64,000 bases of DNA from Flavobacteriales bacterium (GCA_022402535.1 JAKRSD010000032.1:1-64000), one strand, 5' to 3'. Shown: positions 19,822 to 31,807, counted from the first letter of the stretch. Translations and numbers: made by a program. Notes: generated from the letters alone by a model not told the origin.

Positions 19822-20244
19822 TTAGCGTTTTCTTGTGTATTCGATTTTCACTTCGGGATTGCGTTGGGTGATTTGTATAATAAATCCGCGTTTATCTTTC
19901 GGTGAAATCAAAATCCGTTGGGTTTTATCGTAGTAAATGGCGAGTCGGTCAGTAGAAGCTGCGGGCGAACTCCACAGATCGCGGGTTTCTGAAATTTTAT
20001 GAATGGAAGATAGGGCAATCTCCTTTTTGAAAAACAAAGCCCTTATTTCTACTTTATCCTCATAAATGAAATACCGGATGCGGAAAAAAGTGAAGTATAT
20101 CCAAATGGTAGTTATCAGCAGCAGGGCTAACCCCACCCACACATTAGAAACCATGAGTAAAACAGAAGTACCCCATACGGTAATCAGCACGGGAATTAAT
20201 AATTCGTAACCAATTTTAGATTTGAAAACCATACCCTCACTCAT
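19822..20244 (-). CDS. PH-domain-like small membrane protein
   Basis: Two TM segments then FFRIRYFIYEDKVEIRALFFKKEIALSSIHKI...LAIYYDKTQRILISPKDKRGFI. Confidence 0.65.
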   Translation of the reverse strand: MSEGMVFKSKIGYELLIPVLITVWGTSVLLMVSNVWVGLALLLITTIWIYFTFFRIRYFIYEDKVEIRALFFKKEIALSSIHKISETRDLWSSPAASTDRLAIYYDKTQRILISPKDKRGFIIQITQRNPEVKIEYTRKR

Positions 20245-20345
20245 CAGTTGCCAAAATTAATAAATCCGTTAACTATTTTTATTAGGCTCATTTTCCATGA
20301 TAAAATCACGATTTACCTACATTAGTTGCCCAAACAAGATTTATT

Positions 20346-20918
20346 ATGAGTATCCGTCTGCTTTGTCTATTATGCTTTTTGTTTATTGCGTCTGATTTTA
20401 AAGCACAAACCACCCATTTGAAAGAAGAGTCGCTTCAAGCCATTCATTACCTGAACCGCATTCGCCAAAATCCGAAAGCCTATGCCGATTCAACCGGAAC
20501 CCCTTCTCTTAAGTATGCCAAAGAAAAACCCGCCCTGCAGATTGATTCCATACTGATGGATGTGGCCCTGAAAAAAGCCAAAGACATGGCCGACAAAAAC
20601 TATTTTGACCATGTAAATAAAGAAGGATTGGGTATTAACTATATGATACATGTTGCAGGTTATCCCCTTGAGGAAAGATGGATTCGCAAAAAAGAATTCA
20701 ACTCCTTTGAATCTATAGCAGCAGGAGATGAAACCGGAATTGCCAATATCAATACGTTGATTTTAGATAAAGGACAAAACCCTCCCGGACACCGCCAACA
20801 TCTTATGGGTATGACCGAATTCTGGGGTGGATGTACCGATGTGGGAGCAGCCCTGGTTCACAACCCCAAATCAAAATACAAATACTATTTTGTTATCATT
20901 ATCGCCTTTAAATCCTGA
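20346..20918 (+). CDS. CAP (SCP/PR-1) domain secreted protein
   Basis: Signal peptide; LNRIRQNPKAYAD, AKDMADKNYFDHVN, GHRQHLMGMTEFWGGCTDVGAALV. Confidence 0.85.
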   Translation: MSIRLLCLLCFLFIASDFKAQTTHLKEESLQAIHYLNRIRQNPKAYADSTGTPSLKYAKEKPALQIDSILMDVALKKAKDMADKNYFDHVNKEGLGINYMIHVAGYPLEERWIRKKEFNSFESIAAGDETGIANINTLILDKGQNPPGHRQHLMGMTEFWGGCTDVGAALVHNPKSKYKYYFVIIIAFKS

Positions 20919-20919
20919 T

Positions 20920-21789
20920 TTAAAACTTCCAGCGTTTATGGCTCCAAAGCCAGTCAGAAGGATTTTTCAGAATAGACTCCTCCAATTTTCGGACATACAT
21001 TTCTGTGATTTTTTCAGCAGACAGGGAAGAACCATCATGAAATAATGGGTATAGTTCCACTTCGTAATATCCAGAGCGTATTCTTCGGGTTTCAAGATAT
21101 ACAGCTCCTAATTTGAGTTTATGAATCATTTTGGCGGGCCCGTCAAAAAATGCGGTGGATTTACCCAAAAAATCCACCCGGTGATGATGTTCTCGCGATG
21201 GTGACTGGTCGGCCAAAATGTATACCTGAAAGGGACGCGGAGTATTTAATACCGCTTTATATAGATTTCTGGAGGCCACAAGTGTATCAATCTGTGTTAG
21301 ACGGCTTCGGGTTTTACGCATCATCTTATCAAAGAACTTGTTTTTCAAAGGAAGATAAACAGCCAAATTGTGCATAGGTGAGAAATTACCCGTAGCCATT
21401 CCACCCCATTCCCAATTGGCTATATGTCCTCCCAAAAACATCGCAGATATATTTTGTTCTGCCAACTGATCCAATACTTCGGGATTAATCACGTTCACCC
21501 GCTTCATCAAGGCTTTTTTATCCAGGGCAAACACACAGGCACTTTCAATAAGCACATGAGCCAGATTTTTATAAAAAGACTTTTCCGTCTGATTAATCTG
21601 GGTTGAAGACCAATCAGAAAAAACGGAACGTAAATTTGATTTAACCACTTTACGTCTGTATCCTATTATATGATAGAGCAATAAAAACAGAACCGATTTT
21701 AAAAAAGGTTCAAGCTTATATATAAGGTATGACAATAAGTAAATCAAGAAAGATATCTTTGCGGCAAAGTTGCACTTTTTATCGCTCAA
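20920..21789 (-). CDS. LpxL/HtrB-like lipid A (lysophospholipid) acyltransferase
   Basis: ISAMFLGGHIANWEWGG (HX4-5 motif), YILADQSPSREHHHRVDFLGKSTAFFDGPAKMIHK. Confidence 0.88.
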   Translation of the reverse strand: MSDKKCNFAAKISFLIYLLSYLIYKLEPFLKSVLFLLLYHIIGYRRKVVKSNLRSVFSDWSSTQINQTEKSFYKNLAHVLIESACVFALDKKALMKRVNVINPEVLDQLAEQNISAMFLGGHIANWEWGGMATGNFSPMHNLAVYLPLKNKFFDKMMRKTRSRLTQIDTLVASRNLYKAVLNTPRPFQVYILADQSPSREHHHRVDFLGKSTAFFDGPAKMIHKLKLGAVYLETRRIRSGYYEVELYPLFHDGSSLSAEKITEMYVRKLEESILKNPSDWLWSHKRWKF

Positions 21790-21893
21790 AAGGGAAGAAA
21801 CATTTCCAATAAAAAACCCTTACACAACAGGGATTTACCAACGAAGGAAGCATACGGAAATGAACAATTCGAAAAATCTTCCGAAAATAATTT

Positions 21894-21931
21894 ACAACAT
21901 GTTGTGAATTAAATGAAAAATCATACCTTTG
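21894..21931 (+). promoter_or_regulatory. Promoter of the str/S10/spc/alpha supercluster with an overlapping palindrome
   Basis: ACAACATGTTGT palindrome (21894-21905) containing TTGT at the -33 position, N18, TACCTTTG (21924-21931). Confidence 0.6.
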
Positions 21932-21989
21932 CGCTCCCCTATTTTAGGGTGGAAATAGAATATTTGAAACGTAAATACTTGAATTTTAA

Positions 21990-22391
21990 ATGCCTACGAT
22001 TCAACAATTAGTACGCAAAGGGAGGACTCAAATCAAGCGCAAAAGCAAATCAGCGGCGTTAGATTCCTGCCCACAACGCAGAGGAGTATGTACCCGTGTG
22101 TACACTACAACTCCAAAGAAACCAAACTCAGCCATGCGTAAAGTGGCTAAAGTAAGGTTAACAAACGGTACCGAAATCATCGCCTACATCCCAGGCGAAG
22201 GTCACAATCTGCAAGAGCACAGCATCGTGCTTGTACGCGGAGGCCGGGTAAAAGACTTACCGGGAGTTCGTTACCACATTGTGAGAGGCGCATTAGATAC
22301 TGCCGGTGTGGAAGGCCGTAATCAGCGTCGTTCTAAATACGGAACCAAAAAAGGTAAAGCCGGCCAAAAAGGCGCTACCAAGAAAAAATAA
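21990..22391 (+). CDS. rpsL: 30S ribosomal protein S12
   Basis: [12 protein letters not shown]...[34 protein letters not shown]. Confidence 0.98.
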   Translation: MPTIQQLVRKGRTQIKRKSKSAALDSCPQRRGVCTRVYTTTPKKPNSAMRKVAKVRLTNGTEIIAYIPGEGHNLQEHSIVLVRGGRVKDLPGVRYHIVRGALDTAGVEGRNQRRSKYGTKKGKAGQKGATKKK

Positions 22392-22419
22392 TTGATTAGA
22401 AAATAACGAGCTCCGAGAT

Positions 22420-22890
22420 ATGAGAAAGACGAAACCAAAAGCACGAATTATACTTCCTGATCCGAAGTTTAATGAAGTACTGGTTACTAAATTTGTGAAT
22501 AACCTTATGTACGATGGAAAGAAAAATGGTTCTTTCACCATCTTCTATGAGGCTATTGATGAAGTGTCCAACAAAACCAACGAAAACGGTTTAGACGTTT
22601 GGAAAAAAGCATTAGAAAACGTTACCCCTCAGGTAGAGGTACGTTCACGCCGTGTAGGTGGTGCAACATTCCAAATTCCTCAGGAAATTCGCCAAAGCCG
22701 TAAAACATCTATGGCCATGAAATGGATGATCGGTTACGCACGTAAACGTAACGACAAATCCATGGCACGCAAATTAGCTAACGAAATCGTAGCAGCATAC
22801 AAAGAAGAGGGCGGAGCTTTCAAAAAGAAAGAAGATACCCATCGTATGGCTGAGGCAAACAAAGCGTTCTCACATTTCCGTTTCAGATAG
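22420..22890 (+). CDS. rpsG: 30S ribosomal protein S7
   Basis: [14 protein letters not shown]...[20 protein letters not shown]. Confidence 0.98.
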   Translation: MRKTKPKARIILPDPKFNEVLVTKFVNNLMYDGKKNGSFTIFYEAIDEVSNKTNENGLDVWKKALENVTPQVEVRSRRVGGATFQIPQEIRQSRKTSMAMKWMIGYARKRNDKSMARKLANEIVAAYKEEGGAFKKKEDTHRMAEANKAFSHFRFR

Positions 22891-22915
22891 TCAATAGCAG
22901 AGTCAAAATAAGAGC

Positions 22916-25021
22916 ATGTCAAAAAGAGATTTAAAATACACACGTAACATTGGTATCGCCGCGCACATCGATGCTGGAAAAACGACTACTACAGAGCGTA
23001 TTCTTTATTATGCAGGTGTAAACCATAAAATCGGTGAAGTACACGATGGAGCATCCACAATGGACTGGATGGTTCAGGAAGCAGAAAGAGGAATCACCAT
23101 TACCTCGGCAGCCACTACCGTAAACTGGAACTACCGTGGAAACCAATATCACGTAAACATTATCGATACACCCGGTCACGTGGATTTTACCGTAGAGGTA
23201 AACCGTTCGCTTCGTGTATTAGATGGTCTCGTTTTCTTATTCAGCGCCGTAGACGGAGTTGAGCCTCAGTCAGAGACCAACTGGCGTCTCGCTAACAATT
23301 ACAACGTTGCCCGTATCGGGTTCGTAAATAAAATGGATCGTTCAGGTGCCGATTTCTTAAACGTGGTAAAACAGGTAAAAGAAATGTTAGGTTCTAACGC
23401 GGTTCCTCTTCAGTTACCTATCGGTGCTGAGGACAACTTTAAAGGGGTTGTGGATTTAGTAAACTTCCGCGGTATCGTATGGGACGAGGCTTCTAAAGGT
23501 ATGACCTTTACTGAAGTGCCAATTCCGGATGATATGGTGGAAGAAGCTAAAGAGTGGAGAGAAAAATTATTGGAAGCTGTTGCCGAATACGACGAAAACC
23601 TGATGGTGAAGTATTTCGATGATCCAAACAGCATCACCGAAGATGAAATTCTTACCGCTTTACGTAAAGCAACCATTGATATGGCAATCGTGCCTATGGT
23701 ATGTGGATCTTCTTTCAAAAACAAAGGAGTTCAAACCATGTTGGATTACGTAATGCACCTGTTGCCTTCTCCATTAGATTCTGATGGTATTAAAGGTACT
23801 AATCCTAAAACGGGCGAAGAAGTGGTTCGTTTAGCTGATGAAAGCCAACCATTTGCCGCATTGGCATTCAAAATTGCCACTGACCCATTTGTAGGCCGTC
23901 TTTGTTTTATCCGTGCTTATTCCGGGAAATTAGATGCAGGTTCTTACGTGTACAATACCCGCTCCGAAAACAAAGAGCGTATTTCACGTATCTTCCAGAT
24001 GCACGCCAACAAACAAAATCAAATTGAGCGTATCACCGCCGGAGATATCGGTGCAGTGGTAGGTTTTAAAGATATCAAAACAGGAGATACACTTTGCGAC
24101 GAAAATGCACCCATCGTACTTGAGTCTATGGTGTTCCCTGAGCCGGTAATCGGTCTGGCTATTGAGCCTAAAACTCAGGCCGACGTAGATAAGTTAGGTA
24201 TGTCATTAGCTAAATTATCTGAAGAGGATCCCACCTTCCGCGTTCATACCGATGAGGAAACCGGACAAACCATTATCAGCGGTATGGGTGAGCTTCACCT
24301 TGAAATTATCCTTGACCGTCTGAAACGTGAGTTTAAGGTTGAGTGTAACCAAGGTGCTCCTCAGGTGGCTTACAAAGAGGCAATCCTCGGAACCGTTGAA
24401 CACCGCGAAGTATATAAAAAACAAACAGGTGGTCGTGGTAAATTCGCCGATATCATTGTTAAAATTGAACCGGGAAGTGCCGAAAAAGAAGGTCTCGAAT
24501 TTGTTGACCAAATTAAAGGAGGATCTGTTCCAAGAGAATTTATCCCTTCTGTTGAGAAAGGTTTCAAAGAAGCACTTAAAACAGGTGTTTTGGCCGGTTA
24601 TCCGATGACTTCTTTAAAAGTATCTTTGATAGACGGTTCCTACCACAACGTGGACTCTGATGCCCTCTCTTTTGAACTGGCAGCGAAGTTAGCCTTCAAA
24701 GAGGCTGCTCCCAAAGCACAGCCAATTCTTCTTGAGCCTATCATGAAATTAGAAGTAATTACTCCTGAAGAAAACATGGGTGATGTGGTAGGCGACCTTA
24801 ACCGCCGCCGTGGTGTTATCGAAGGTATGGACAGCCGTGCCGGAGCCAAAGTGGTTAAAGCAAAAGTTCCGCTCTCCGAAATGTTTGGTTATGTAACCCA
24901 GTTGCGTACCATCACATCAGGACGTGCCAACTCTACTATGGAATTTGACCACTATGAGCAGGCACCACGCAACATTCAGGATGAAGTAGTTGCAAAAGTT
25001 AAAGGCAAAGTAAACGCATAA
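22916..25021 (+). CDS. fusA: Elongation factor G
   Basis: [44 protein letters not shown]. Confidence 0.98.
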   Translation: MSKRDLKYTRNIGIAAHIDAGKTTTTERILYYAGVNHKIGEVHDGASTMDWMVQEAERGITITSAATTVNWNYRGNQYHVNIIDTPGHVDFTVEVNRSLRVLDGLVFLFSAVDGVEPQSETNWRLANNYNVARIGFVNKMDRSGADFLNVVKQVKEMLGSNAVPLQLPIGAEDNFKGVVDLVNFRGIVWDEASKGMTFTEVPIPDDMVEEAKEWREKLLEAVAEYDENLMVKYFDDPNSITEDEILTALRKATIDMAIVPMVCGSSFKNKGVQTMLDYVMHLLPSPLDSDGIKGTNPKTGEEVVRLADESQPFAALAFKIATDPFVGRLCFIRAYSGKLDAGSYVYNTRSENKERISRIFQMHANKQNQIERITAGDIGAVVGFKDIKTGDTLCDENAPIVLESMVFPEPVIGLAIEPKTQADVDKLGMSLAKLSEEDPTFRVHTDEETGQTIISGMGELHLEIILDRLKREFKVECNQGAPQVAYKEAILGTVEHREVYKKQTGGRGKFADIIVKIEPGSAEKEGLEFVDQIKGGSVPREFIPSVEKGFKEALKTGVLAGYPMTSLKVSLIDGSYHNVDSDALSFELAAKLAFKEAAPKAQPILLEPIMKLEVITPEENMGDVVGDLNRRRGVIEGMDSRAGAKVVKAKVPLSEMFGYVTQLRTITSGRANSTMEFDHYEQAPRNIQDEVVAKVKGKVNA

Positions 25022-25048
25022 ATAGAACGTTCTTTATAATTAGCTACA

Positions 25049-25354
25049 ATGAGTCAGCGTATCAGAATTAAATTAAAATCTTACGATCACAATCTGGTTG
25101 ACAAGTCAGCAGAGAAAATAGTAAAAACGGTGAAAGCAACCGGAGCAGTAGTTAACGGTCCCATTCCGCTTCCTACCCACCAAAGAATTTACACAGTTCT
25201 TCGCTCACCGCACGTAAACAAGAAAGCCAGAGAGCAATTCCAGCTTTCTTCTTACAAAAGACTGATGGACATTTACAGTTCATCTACAAAAACGATTGAT
25301 GCACTAATGAAGCTGGAGTTACCCAGCGGTGTGGAGGTAGAAATCAAAGTATAG
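25049..25354 (+). CDS. rpsJ: 30S ribosomal protein S10
   Basis: [23 protein letters not shown]...[28 protein letters not shown]. Confidence 0.98.
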   Translation: MSQRIRIKLKSYDHNLVDKSAEKIVKTVKATGAVVNGPIPLPTHQRIYTVLRSPHVNKKAREQFQLSSYKRLMDIYSSSTKTIDALMKLELPSGVEVEIKV

Positions 25355-25413
25355 TTTAATCCACTCTGTAAGAATCCCCCGACGGAATCCTATGCGGAGT
25401 AAAACAAATAAAA

Positions 25414-26028
25414 ATGGCAGGAATAATTGGTAAAAAAGTCGGAATGACCGGCATCTTCAACGCAGAAGGCAAAAACATTGTCTGCACTGTAATTGAAGCC
25501 GGCCCTTGTGTAGTAACACAAGTTAAAACAAAAGAAAAAGAAGGCTACGACGCCGTTCAGCTTGCATTTGACGATGCAAAAGAAAAAAACACATCGTCTC
25601 AAATGAAAGGTCACTTTAAAAAAGCAGGAACTACTCCTAAGCGTAAAGTGGTTGAGTTTCAATTTGAAGATTCAAAAAACTTGGGTGATGTGATATCTCT
25701 GGATCTTTTTGAAGAAGGAGAATATGTTGACGTAGTAGGCACATCCAAAGGAAAAGGTTTCCAGGGTGTTGTTAAAAGACACGGATTCCGAGGAGTTGGT
25801 GATGCAACACACGGTCAGCATAACCGTATGCGCGCACCGGGTTCATTAGGAGCATCCTCTTGGCCAAGCCGGGTTTTCAAAGGCATGAGAATGGCCGGAA
25901 GAACCGGAGGCTCACGCGTTAAAATACAAAACCTAGAAGTAGTAAAAATTCTTCCTGAAAAAAACCTTTTATTGGTTAAAGGTGCCGTTCCCGGACCTAA
26001 AGGGGGTTATTTAATTATTGAAAAATAA
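25414..26028 (+). CDS. rplC: 50S ribosomal protein L3
   Basis: [13 protein letters not shown]...[15 protein letters not shown]...[21 protein letters not shown]. Confidence 0.98.
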   Translation: MAGIIGKKVGMTGIFNAEGKNIVCTVIEAGPCVVTQVKTKEKEGYDAVQLAFDDAKEKNTSSQMKGHFKKAGTTPKRKVVEFQFEDSKNLGDVISLDLFEEGEYVDVVGTSKGKGFQGVVKRHGFRGVGDATHGQHNRMRAPGSLGASSWPSRVFKGMRMAGRTGGSRVKIQNLEVVKILPEKNLLLVKGAVPGPKGGYLIIEK

Positions 26029-26036
26029 GGAATACA

Positions 26037-26669
26037 ATGGAACTGGCAATTTATAATAAAGAAGGAAAAGATACCGGTAAAAAAGTATCATTGAACGATG
26101 CCATCTTTGGCGTTCAACCAAGCACACAGGCCATTTACCTTGATGTAAAATCATATCTGGCGAATCAGCGCCAGGGTACAGCCAAAACAAAAGAGCGCGC
26201 TGAAGTAGCCCGTTCTACCCGCAAAATCAAAAAACAAAAAGGAACAGGTGGAGCCCGTGCAGGTTCTATTAAATCTCCTGTATTTGTTGGCGGGGGTACC
26301 ATTTTTGGTCCAAGACCAAGAAACTACTGGTTCAAGCTAAATAAGCAAACCAAAAGAATGGCTCGTATGTCTGCCTTAGCTACCAAAATTCAGGAAGGGA
26401 ATCTGATGGTGATTGACAACTTAACCGTTGCCGAACCGAAAACAAAAGATTTCGTTCAGATAATCAAGAATTTCGATGTTTTAAACAAAAAAACATTGTG
26501 GGTGCTTGGCGAACCAAATAAAAGCGTATATTTGTCGTCCCGAAATTTGAAGGGGTCAGACGTTATAACTGCCTCAGATATAAACACTTACCAAGTTATG
26601 AAAGCTGAAAAAGTGGTTTTAACTGAAGCGTCAATTAAAAAAATTGAAGAACTCTTAACGGGCGAATAA
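26037..26669 (+). CDS. rplD: 50S ribosomal protein L4
   Basis: TKERAEVARSTRKIKKQKGTGGARAGSIKSPVFVGGGTIFGPRPR. Confidence 0.97.
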   Translation: MELAIYNKEGKDTGKKVSLNDAIFGVQPSTQAIYLDVKSYLANQRQGTAKTKERAEVARSTRKIKKQKGTGGARAGSIKSPVFVGGGTIFGPRPRNYWFKLNKQTKRMARMSALATKIQEGNLMVIDNLTVAEPKTKDFVQIIKNFDVLNKKTLWVLGEPNKSVYLSSRNLKGSDVITASDINTYQVMKAEKVVLTEASIKKIEELLTGE

Positions 26670-26963
26670 ATGAATGCGATTATAAAAAAACCGGTTTTAA
26701 CCGAAAAAATGTCATCACTAACCGAAAAAGGAAACCGCTTCGGGTTTATAGTGGATATGGATGCCAACAAGATCCAGATCAAAAAGGCAGTTGAAGAAAC
26801 TTACGGAGTAACCGTGACTGATGTGAACACCATGCGTTACATGGGTAAATCTACTTCGCGTTACACAAAGAAAGGGTTTTCATTCGGTAGAAAAAACCAT
26901 TACAAGAAAGCCGTAGTAACGGTTAAAGAAGGTGATACAATAGACTTTTTCAGTAATATCTGA
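26670..26963 (+). CDS. rplW: 50S ribosomal protein L23
   Basis: IIKKPVLTEKMSSLTEKGNRFGFIVDMDANKIQIKKAVEETYGV; ATG immediately follows the rplD stop. Confidence 0.97.
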   Translation: MNAIIKKPVLTEKMSSLTEKGNRFGFIVDMDANKIQIKKAVEETYGVTVTDVNTMRYMGKSTSRYTKKGFSFGRKNHYKKAVVTVKEGDTIDFFSNI

Positions 26964-26970
26964 TTGAAAA

Positions 26971-27795
26971 ATGGCAGTACGTAAATTAAATCCAATTACA
27001 CCGGGCACGCGTCACAAAGTGATGGCTGATTTCAGTGAAATCACCTCATCCACTCCTGAAAAATCGCTTCTTGCTCCCAAAAAGCGTTCAGGCGGACGTA
27101 ACAATTCCGGTAAGATGACCATGCGCTATGTAGGTGGTGGCCATAAACAACAATATCGCATTATTGACTTCAAACGCAATAAACACGGAATTCCGGCTAC
27201 CGTTAAAACAGTAGAATACGATCCAAACAGATCGGCCCGTATCGCTCTTTTAGCTTATGCCGACGGAGAAAAAAGATACATTCTGGCTCCAAACGGAATT
27301 AAAGTGGGTCAAACGCTACTTTCGGGTACAGGTTCTGCACCTGAAGTAGGAAATGCATTACCACTTTCTGAAATTCCACTGGGTACCGTTATCCACAATC
27401 TGGAAATGAAACCAGGTAAAGGAGGATCTTTGGTTCGCAGTGCAGGAACTTATGCTCAGCTTATGGCAAGAGATGGAAGTTATGCGGTTATTAAAATGCC
27501 ATCAGGCGAAATCCGCAAAATCCTTCTTACCTGTCTGGCAACAATCGGTAGCTTATCAAATCCTGAGCACAACCTGACTGTTGACGGTAAAGCGGGTCGT
27601 AAACGTTGGTTAGGCCGTCGTCCAAGAACACGTCCTGTGGCAATGAACCCTGTAGATCACCCCATGGGTGGTGGTGAAGGTCGTGCTTCGGGTGGTCACC
27701 CACGCTCACGCAAAGGTATCCCGGCTAAAGGTTACAAAACCAGAGCTCCGAAGAATTCTTCTTCTAAATTTATTCTTGAAAGACGTAAGAAATAA
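26971..27795 (+). CDS. rplB: 50S ribosomal protein L2
   Basis: [15 protein letters not shown]...[37 protein letters not shown]. Confidence 0.98.
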   Translation: MAVRKLNPITPGTRHKVMADFSEITSSTPEKSLLAPKKRSGGRNNSGKMTMRYVGGGHKQQYRIIDFKRNKHGIPATVKTVEYDPNRSARIALLAYADGEKRYILAPNGIKVGQTLLSGTGSAPEVGNALPLSEIPLGTVIHNLEMKPGKGGSLVRSAGTYAQLMARDGSYAVIKMPSGEIRKILLTCLATIGSLSNPEHNLTVDGKAGRKRWLGRRPRTRPVAMNPVDHPMGGGEGRASGGHPRSRKGIPAKGYKTRAPKNSSSKFILERRKK

Positions 27796-27803
27796 GTATA
27801 ACT

Positions 27804-28073
27804 ATGTCAAGATCGCTTAAAAAAGGACCTTTTATTGAATTCAAACTCGAGAAGCGAGTTGCGGAAATGAATACCGCTAACAAGCGCAACGTGATCAAAA
27901 CATGGTCTAGACGCAGCATGATTTCTCCTGAATTTGTAGGACATACCATTGCTGTTCACAACGGAAATAAATTTATCCCTGTATATGTTACCGAAAACAT
28001 GGTAGGACACAAACTGGGCGAGTTCTCTCCCACCCGTACCTTCCGCGGTCACTCAGGAAATAAAAAGAAATAA
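27804..28073 (+). CDS. rpsS: 30S ribosomal protein S19
   Basis: [15 protein letters not shown]...[22 protein letters not shown]. Confidence 0.98.
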   Translation: MSRSLKKGPFIEFKLEKRVAEMNTANKRNVIKTWSRRSMISPEFVGHTIAVHNGNKFIPVYVTENMVGHKLGEFSPTRTFRGHSGNKKK

Positions 28074-28096
28074 TTAAAATTTGATTTTTTAATACA

Positions 28097-28540
28097 ATGG
28101 GCGCAAGAAAACGCATAGCAGCAGATAGGCGAAAAGAGGCAAATAAAGTAAGATACTTTGCCAAGCTGAACAACTGCCCCACCTCTCCACAAAAAATGAG
28201 GTTGGTAGCCGACATCATTCGTGGTGAAGATCTTAACCGTGCTTTGGATATTCTTACTCACGTAGGAAAAGAAGCCGCCGGTAGATTATATAAATTGGTT
28301 CGTTCCGCAGCAGACAATTTTGAACAAAAATCAGGCTTAAAAGCTGACGAAAGCGAACTTTACGTAAAAACCATCTTTGTTGACGGCGGAGCTATGCTAA
28401 AGCGTATTCAGCCTGCACCTCAAGGTCGTGCTTACCGCAAACGTAAACGCAGTAATCATGTAACCGTGGAGCTTGACACACGCAGCGAAACCATCAAAGC
28501 GCAATTAGTAAATTCAGTTCAACAAACTTCAAACGAATAA
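28097..28540 (+). CDS. rplV: 50S ribosomal protein L22
   Basis: [21 protein letters not shown]...[23 protein letters not shown]. Confidence 0.96.
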   Translation: MGARKRIAADRRKEANKVRYFAKLNNCPTSPQKMRLVADIIRGEDLNRALDILTHVGKEAAGRLYKLVRSAADNFEQKSGLKADESELYVKTIFVDGGAMLKRIQPAPQGRAYRKRKRSNHVTVELDTRSETIKAQLVNSVQQTSNE

Positions 28541-28551
28541 GGAATCCGATA

Positions 28552-29319
28552 ATGGGACAAAAGACCAATCCGATAGGAAACAGACTGGGATTCATCAAAG
28601 GGTGGGATTCCAATTGGTACGGCGGCGACAATTATGCCGATAAAATTGTGGAAGACAACAAAATCCGCAAGTATATCATGGCCCGTCTTGTTAAAGCCAG
28701 TATCTCCAAAGTAGTTATTGAGCGTACTCTGAAGTTGGTAACCATTACCATTCATACTGCCCGTCCGGGTATTATAATCGGTAAAGGAGGACAAGAGGTT
28801 GACAAACTCCGCGAAGAGCTTAAAAAAATCACCACTAAGGAGATTCAAATAAATATCTTCGAAATCAAAAGACCAGAAATTGATGCACGTCTGGTTGCTG
28901 ATTCCATCGCCCGTCAGATTGAAGGTCGTGTGGCATTCAGAAGAGCCGTTAAAATGGCAATTTCCTCTGCCATGAGAATGGGTGCTGAAGGAATTAAAGT
29001 TTCATTAGCCGGTCGTTTAGCCGGTGCTGAGATGGCCCGTTCAGAAAACTTTAAAGAAGGAAGAACTCCATTACATACATTCCGTGCTGATATTGATTAT
29101 GCAGTTGGCGAAGCACATACTACATATGGTAGAATCGGAATCAAAGTTTGGATCTGTTTAGGAGAGGTTTACGGTAAAAGAGATTTATCTCCAAACCTGG
29201 GAATGCAGAAAACGCGTAAAAGCGGTTCTAATTTCACAGACCGTCCTGAAAGAAACGAAAGACCTGATCGTCCTAAAGAAGGGCGTGGAGGCGACAATCA
29301 AAAAAGAAAAAGAAAATAA
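28552..29319 (+). CDS. rpsC: 30S ribosomal protein S3 with charged C-terminal tail
   Basis: [24 protein letters not shown]...[18 protein letters not shown]; tail [28 protein letters not shown]. Confidence 0.98.
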   Translation: MGQKTNPIGNRLGFIKGWDSNWYGGDNYADKIVEDNKIRKYIMARLVKASISKVVIERTLKLVTITIHTARPGIIIGKGGQEVDKLREELKKITTKEIQINIFEIKRPEIDARLVADSIARQIEGRVAFRRAVKMAISSAMRMGAEGIKVSLAGRLAGAEMARSENFKEGRTPLHTFRADIDYAVGEAHTTYGRIGIKVWICLGEVYGKRDLSPNLGMQKTRKSGSNFTDRPERNERPDRPKEGRGGDNQKRKRK

Positions 29320-29347
29320 ATCCGTATAACGGGAAAAACGTTTAGAG

Positions 29348-29767
29348 ATGTTATCACCCAGAAAAGTAAAATACAGAAAGGTCCAAAAAGGCCGCATGAA
29401 AGGGAACAGCGGAAGAGGAACCGAAATTGCTTTCGGATCATTTGCCCTGAAAACCCTGGAAGAAGCTTGGCTTAATGCCCGTCAGATAGAAGCTGCCCGT
29501 ATCGCGGTTAACCGCTATATGAAACGCGAAGGACAGGTTTGGATTCGTATATTTCCTGACAAACCTGTAACCAAAAAACCTGCAGAGGTTCGGATGGGTA
29601 AAGGTAAAGGTGCTCCTGAGTTTTGGGCTGCCCCAATTACTCCGGGTAGAATTTTATTTGAAGTAGAAGGCGTGTCAGCAGAAATTGCACAAGAAGCATT
29701 AAGACTGGCAGCACAGAAACTACCGGTAAAAACAAAATTCATAATCAGACGTGATTACGTTGCGTAA
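29348..29767 (+). CDS. rplP: 50S ribosomal protein L16
   Basis: [20 protein letters not shown]...[30 protein letters not shown]. Confidence 0.98.
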   Translation: MLSPRKVKYRKVQKGRMKGNSGRGTEIAFGSFALKTLEEAWLNARQIEAARIAVNRYMKREGQVWIRIFPDKPVTKKPAEVRMGKGKGAPEFWAAPITPGRILFEVEGVSAEIAQEALRLAAQKLPVKTKFIIRRDYVA

Positions 29768-29778
29768 ATCATATTGAA

Positions 29779-29982
29779 ATGAAAAACAGCGAAGTAAAAG
29801 AATTATCGAACACCGAATTGCAGGAAAAACTGGTTGATTTACAATCAGAATTGGCAAGAATGCGAATGAATCATGCCGTATCTCCATTGGAGAATCCGCT
29901 GAGTCTGCGTGCACAACGTAAATCCATAGCACGCCTTCTTACCGAAATCAGAAAACGTGAATTGGAACAAGTTAACAAATAA
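29779..29982 (+). CDS. rpmC: 50S ribosomal protein L29
   Basis: Position between L16 and S17; ELQEKLVDLQSELARMRMNHAVSPLENPLSLRAQRKSIARLLTEI. Confidence 0.95.
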   Translation: MKNSEVKELSNTELQEKLVDLQSELARMRMNHAVSPLENPLSLRAQRKSIARLLTEIRKRELEQVNK

Positions 29983-29995
29983 AAAGTAAGATTCC

Positions 29996-30262
29996 ATGTC
30001 GGAAATCGTAACAAGAAATAACCGTAAAGAAAGAATTGGAATAGTTACTTCCAATAAAATGGATAAAACGATTGTAGTATCCGTTGAAAGGAAAGTAAAA
30101 CACCCAAAATACGGTAAGTTCGTAAAACGGACTAAGAAGTTTTATGCTCATGACGAAAAAACAGAATGCGGTATTGGTGACACCGTTCGCATTATGGAAA
30201 CTCGTCCGCTGAGTAAATTGAAAAATTGGCGTTTGGTAGAAATTTTAGAAAGGGCTAAGTAA
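29996..30262 (+). CDS. rpsQ: 30S ribosomal protein S17
   Basis: [45 protein letters not shown]. Confidence 0.98.
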   Translation: MSEIVTRNNRKERIGIVTSNKMDKTIVVSVERKVKHPKYGKFVKRTKKFYAHDEKTECGIGDTVRIMETRPLSKLKNWRLVEILERAK

Positions 30263-30264
30263 AC

Positions 30265-30633
30265 ATGATACAGTCAGAATCAAGGCTTACGGTGGCTGAT
30301 AACAGCGGTGCCAAAGAAGTATTAGTGATCCGTGTATTAGGCGGAACTAAAAGACGTTATGCCGGACTCGGCGATACGGTTGTGGTTACAGTAAAACATG
30401 CCATGCCCACCGGTAACGTGAAAAAGGGACAAGTAACCAAAGCGGTTATTGTAAGAACCCACAAAGAAGTTCGCAGACCTGATGGTTCTTACATCAGATT
30501 TGATGATAATGCAGCAGTATTGCTTAACAATTCAGGCGAGATGCGTGGAACCCGTATTTTCGGTCCCGTAGCCAGAGAACTTCGCGAAAAGCAATTCATG
30601 AAAATCGTTTCATTAGCACCGGAAGTGCTCTAA
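30265..30633 (+). CDS. rplN: 50S ribosomal protein L14
   Basis: [37 protein letters not shown]. Confidence 0.98.
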   Translation: MIQSESRLTVADNSGAKEVLVIRVLGGTKRRYAGLGDTVVVTVKHAMPTGNVKKGQVTKAVIVRTHKEVRRPDGSYIRFDDNAAVLLNNSGEMRGTRIFGPVARELREKQFMKIVSLAPEVL

Positions 30634-30646
30634 CAATATCACTGGA

Positions 30647-30979
30647 ATGAAAGTTCATATTAAAAAAGGCGATAAAGTAGTCGTAACTGCAGGAGAACAC
30701 AAAGGAATGCAGGGTAATGTACTCAGCGTTGATGCAGCTAAAAGCCGCGCAACCGTTGAAGGCGTAAATCTGGCTTCACATCATACAAAACCATCGGCTC
30801 AAAATCCGAATGGTGGTATCATTAAAAAGGAAGCTCCTTTACATATCAGCAAACTTAAAGTTGTTGATTCTGACGGTAAACCTACTCGTGTAGGTCGCAC
30901 TACCGACGAGAAAACCGGAAAATCAGTTCGCATTTCCGTGAAAGCAAAAAAAGAGGGTAAAACTTTAATTATCAAGTAA
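30647..30979 (+). CDS. rplX: 50S ribosomal protein L24
   Basis: [28 protein letters not shown]; stop overlaps the rplE start by 1 nt (TAATG). Confidence 0.97.
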   Translation: MKVHIKKGDKVVVTAGEHKGMQGNVLSVDAAKSRATVEGVNLASHHTKPSAQNPNGGIIKKEAPLHISKLKVVDSDGKPTRVGRTTDEKTGKSVRISVKAKKEGKTLIIK

Positions 30980-31533
30980 TGTACAAGCCCAGATTAAAAG
31001 AAAAATATCTGAACGAAGTTGTTCCCGCAATGAAGGAACAATTCCAATATAAATCTGTAATGCAGGTTCCCCGTATTACCAAGATTGTTCTCAATCAAGG
31101 TGTGGGCGGCGCAGTAGCGGACAAACGTTTAATCGATGTTGCCATCGCTGAAATGTCGTTGATTGCCGGCCAAAAAGCCGTAGCCACAAAATCTAAAAAA
31201 GACATTTCAAACTTCAAACTTCGTAAAGGAGTTAATGTAGGTGCCCGTGTTACGCTCCGCGGAGATCGTATGTATGAATTTTTGGACAGACTACTGTCTA
31301 TTTCATTACCCCGTATCCGTGACTTCAAAGGAGTTAACGCAAAAGGATTTGATGGACGTGGTAATTATAACCTGGGAATCACTGAGCAAATTATTTTTGC
31401 TGAGATTGATATCGACAAGGTGATGAAAATAAACGGTATGGATATTACAATCGTAACATCTGCACAGAATGACAGCGAGGCATATGCCCTGCTGAAAGAA
31501 TTCGGAATGCCTTTTAATAACATTAAGAAATAA
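30979..31533 (+). CDS. rplE: 50S ribosomal protein L5
   Basis: [38 protein letters not shown]...[29 protein letters not shown]. Confidence 0.98.
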   Translation: MYKPRLKEKYLNEVVPAMKEQFQYKSVMQVPRITKIVLNQGVGGAVADKRLIDVAIAEMSLIAGQKAVATKSKKDISNFKLRKGVNVGARVTLRGDRMYEFLDRLLSISLPRIRDFKGVNAKGFDGRGNYNLGITEQIIFAEIDIDKVMKINGMDITIVTSAQNDSEAYALLKEFGMPFNNIKK

Positions 31534-31537
31534 GAAA

Positions 31538-31807
31538 ATGGCCAAAGAATCAGCCAAAGCAAAACAGAGAAAAAGAGAGCGAATGGTAGAAAAATTCGCC
31601 GCTAAAAGAGCCGCCCTTAAGGCTGCAGGCGATTATCAGGGACTTGCAAAACTTCCTGCTAATTCATCATCTGTTCGTTTACATAACCGTTGCAAACTTA
31701 CGGGACGCCCTAAAGGGTACATGAGACAGTTTGGTATTTGTAGAAATCAATTCCGCGAGATGGCCAACTTTGGTCTGATTCCCGGTGTAACTAAAGCCAG
31801 TTGGTAA
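31538..31807 (+). CDS. rpsN: 30S ribosomal protein S14 (zinc-independent long form)
   Basis: [28 protein letters not shown]...[39 protein letters not shown]; no CxxC pairs. Confidence 0.97.
   Translation: MAKESAKAKQRKRERMVEKFAAKRAALKAAGDYQGLAKLPANSSSVRLHNRCKLTGRPKGYMRQFGICRNQFREMANFGLIPGVTKASW

Noticed and set aside
21790-21989. tRNA or structured RNA upstream of rpsL
   Set aside because: No cloverleaf or CCA/T-loop pattern; explained by promoter and short leader.
23410-24849. Multiple ORFs overlapping fusA
   Set aside because: fusA is unambiguous; the others are frame shadows.
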